From the NCBI RefSeq assembly GCF_007860135.1, contig NZ_SJPV01000005.1, forward strand, positions 349,376 to 413,375: 64,000 nt of DNA. The letters run 5' to 3'. This document shows positions 63,315-64,000 of this stretch, piece after piece. This stretch comes from Novipirellula artificiosorum. Its GTDB lineage: Bacteria; Planctomycetota; Planctomycetia; Pirellulales; Pirellulaceae. Under the pieces are notes generated by a model. It made no database searches and was not told the DNA's origin. It was given only the letters and a program-made list of their open reading frames with translations. How positions within the stretch are numbered: the stretch's first letter is position 1; every line of letters starts with the position of its first letter. Made by a program: the position numbers and the translations under genes.

Positions 63315-63353
63315 TTGACGGCCCCGAATATTCTCGTACTATCACGCTAGTAC
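63315..63353 (+). promoter_or_regulatory. Second GntR promoter with GTAC-N10-GTAC operator
   Basis: TTGACG (63315-63320), a 16-base spacer and TACTAT (63337-63342). The inverted repeat GTACTA-N6-TAGTAC (63336-63353) overlaps the -10. Its GTAC half-sites are 14 bases apart, the same as in the operator at 29712. The rest of the gap (63098-63314) shows nothing else. Confidence 0.6.
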
Positions 63354-63386
63354 ACTATCACATTAGCACTTCGATACGGAGTTGCC

Positions 63387-63833
63387 ATGTTCTTCTCGAT
63401 TGACCCTTCTGGCGGGGTAGCGATTTACGAGCAAATTGTTCGGCAAGTCAAATTCGCCATCGCTGAACAAACGCTGCGACCGGGCCAGCTCCTGCCCAGT
63501 GTTCGCGTCCTCAGCCACCAATTGGCAATCAACCCCAACACGATTGCCAGGGCCTACCTGCAATTGCAGGCCGATGGCGTGCTGGAGTCGCTTCGCGGCC
63601 GAGGCTTAGCGGTCTGTGACGGTGCGACCGATCAGTGCCGCTCCTTTCGGCTCTCGCTGATGGCCGAGCGGATTGCGATGGTCCTTGGCGAGGCGTTGCA
63701 CGGCGGACTGACGACGGACGAAATCAGCGACATCGTTGCTGAACAACTGAAATTGCTAAGCGGTAACGTCACCACGATCAGCCAGCAACCTGTCTCCGAT
63801 AACCCTTCAACTAACTCTGAGGCCGATAAGTGA
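63387..63833 (+). CDS. GntR-family regulator, YtrA subfamily (second copy)
   Basis: 148 residues. Winged helix IYEQIVRQVKFAIAEQ ... LAINPNTIARAYLQLQADG and a short C-terminal tail, as in the regulator at 29292. Its TGA overlaps the GTG of an ABC ATPase gene, so regulator and transporter are one unit. Confidence 0.92.
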   Translation: MFFSIDPSGGVAIYEQIVRQVKFAIAEQTLRPGQLLPSVRVLSHQLAINPNTIARAYLQLQADGVLESLRGRGLAVCDGATDQCRSFRLSLMAERIAMVLGEALHGGLTTDEISDIVAEQLKLLSGNVTTISQQPVSDNPSTNSEADK

Positions 63834-64000
63834 ACAATCAAAACGAAGTGATCACCGCCAGTGGTTTGGAGATGCGGTTTCCGGGTTGCGATGTGCTTAA
63901 GGGCGTGGAGATGAACGTCCGAAGTGGATCCGTGTTTGCCTTGTTGGGCGAAAACGGTGCTGGCAAGACGACGATGATTCGAATTCTGACCGGGTTCCTA
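63830..64000 (+). CDS. ABC transporter ATP-binding protein (partial, cut by the window end)
   Basis: The first 57 codons. GTG start in a GTGA overlap with the GntR gene. The Walker A GENGAGKTT and following IRILTGFL match the same segments of the ATPase at 28356. The rest lies outside the window. Confidence 0.9.
   Translation, partial: MNNQNEVITASGLEMRFPGCDVLKGVEMNVRSGSVFALLGENGAGKTTMIRILTGFL

Noticed and set aside
1..64000. CRISPR arrays, rRNA genes and insertion-sequence transposases
   Set aside because: None seen; the short repeats found are not spaced as in CRISPR arrays and no transposase-like protein is encoded.

Overview
The window is bacterial and looks like a planctomycete of the Rhodopirellula/Pirellulaceae type. 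The evidence is the gene content: a DUF1549/DUF1553 - DUF1501 - PPC-domain secreted cluster, DUF1080, a BBP7-type and a second outer-membrane beta-barrel with Cys-rich N-terminal linkers, PEP-CTERM, TRASH/YHS-like Cys proteins, HEAT-repeat exported proteins, a ThiD2-ThiE fusion and weak Shine-Dalgarno sites. Assignments rest on recognising protein families by eye; no database was searched.

Region 1 (1-9661) looks like an integrated mobile element. It has a D5-type primase/helicase cut by the left window edge. Next comes an origin-like array: six direct GTCAGGG repeats and two inverted ones flanking an AT-rich tract. A Cys-rich small protein and two tandem, mutually homologous HK97-fold capsid proteins (gpT-like) follow, then a strong terminator and three tiny overlapping genes. 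A two-gene cassette of exported proteins on the opposite strand (one PEP-CTERM) sits between near-identical short direct repeats. A large serine recombinase ends the element, its 3' end lying inside the 3' end of the chromosomal uvrD/pcrA gene. No terminase, portal or tail gene is visible, so a capsid-encoding phage satellite or plasmid-phage hybrid is the best reading; the left end lies outside the window.

Region 2 (9600-29700) is chromosomal housekeeping: uvrD/pcrA, ispD-tyrS, a DUF1080 protein, outer-membrane proteins, a BON/pilus-N-domain protein, a TrmH-type methyltransferase, a GNAT-like protein, ftsY, miaE, an exported unknown, and a GntR(YtrA)-ABC ATPase-ABC permease operon read leftwards.

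Region 3 (29900-49900) holds a polysaccharide flippase, an AcpH-like protein, a sugar epimerase, HEAT proteins, cysH with an Rrf2 regulator, a lipoprotein joining a FlgI-like domain to HEAT repeats, a MazG-type pyrophosphohydrolase, a MaoC hydratase, a TolC-type lipoprotein, recA, glnS, tRNA-Arg(CCT), an SGNH hydrolase, thiD2-thiE, a TlpA-like thioredoxin and a CYTH protein.

Region 4 (49900-64000) begins with a decayed MoxR-DUF58-transglutaminase operon next to two copies of a GC-rich palindromic repeat. A YHS/TRASH-like protein, the PPC/DUF1501/DUF1549 cluster, an MFS transporter with a URO-D-fold protein, an RmlD-like reductase and a PHP phosphatase follow. The window ends with a second GntR-ABC operon. 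It is paralogous to the one at 29.7 kb, and its promoter carries the same GTAC-N10-GTAC operator layout.
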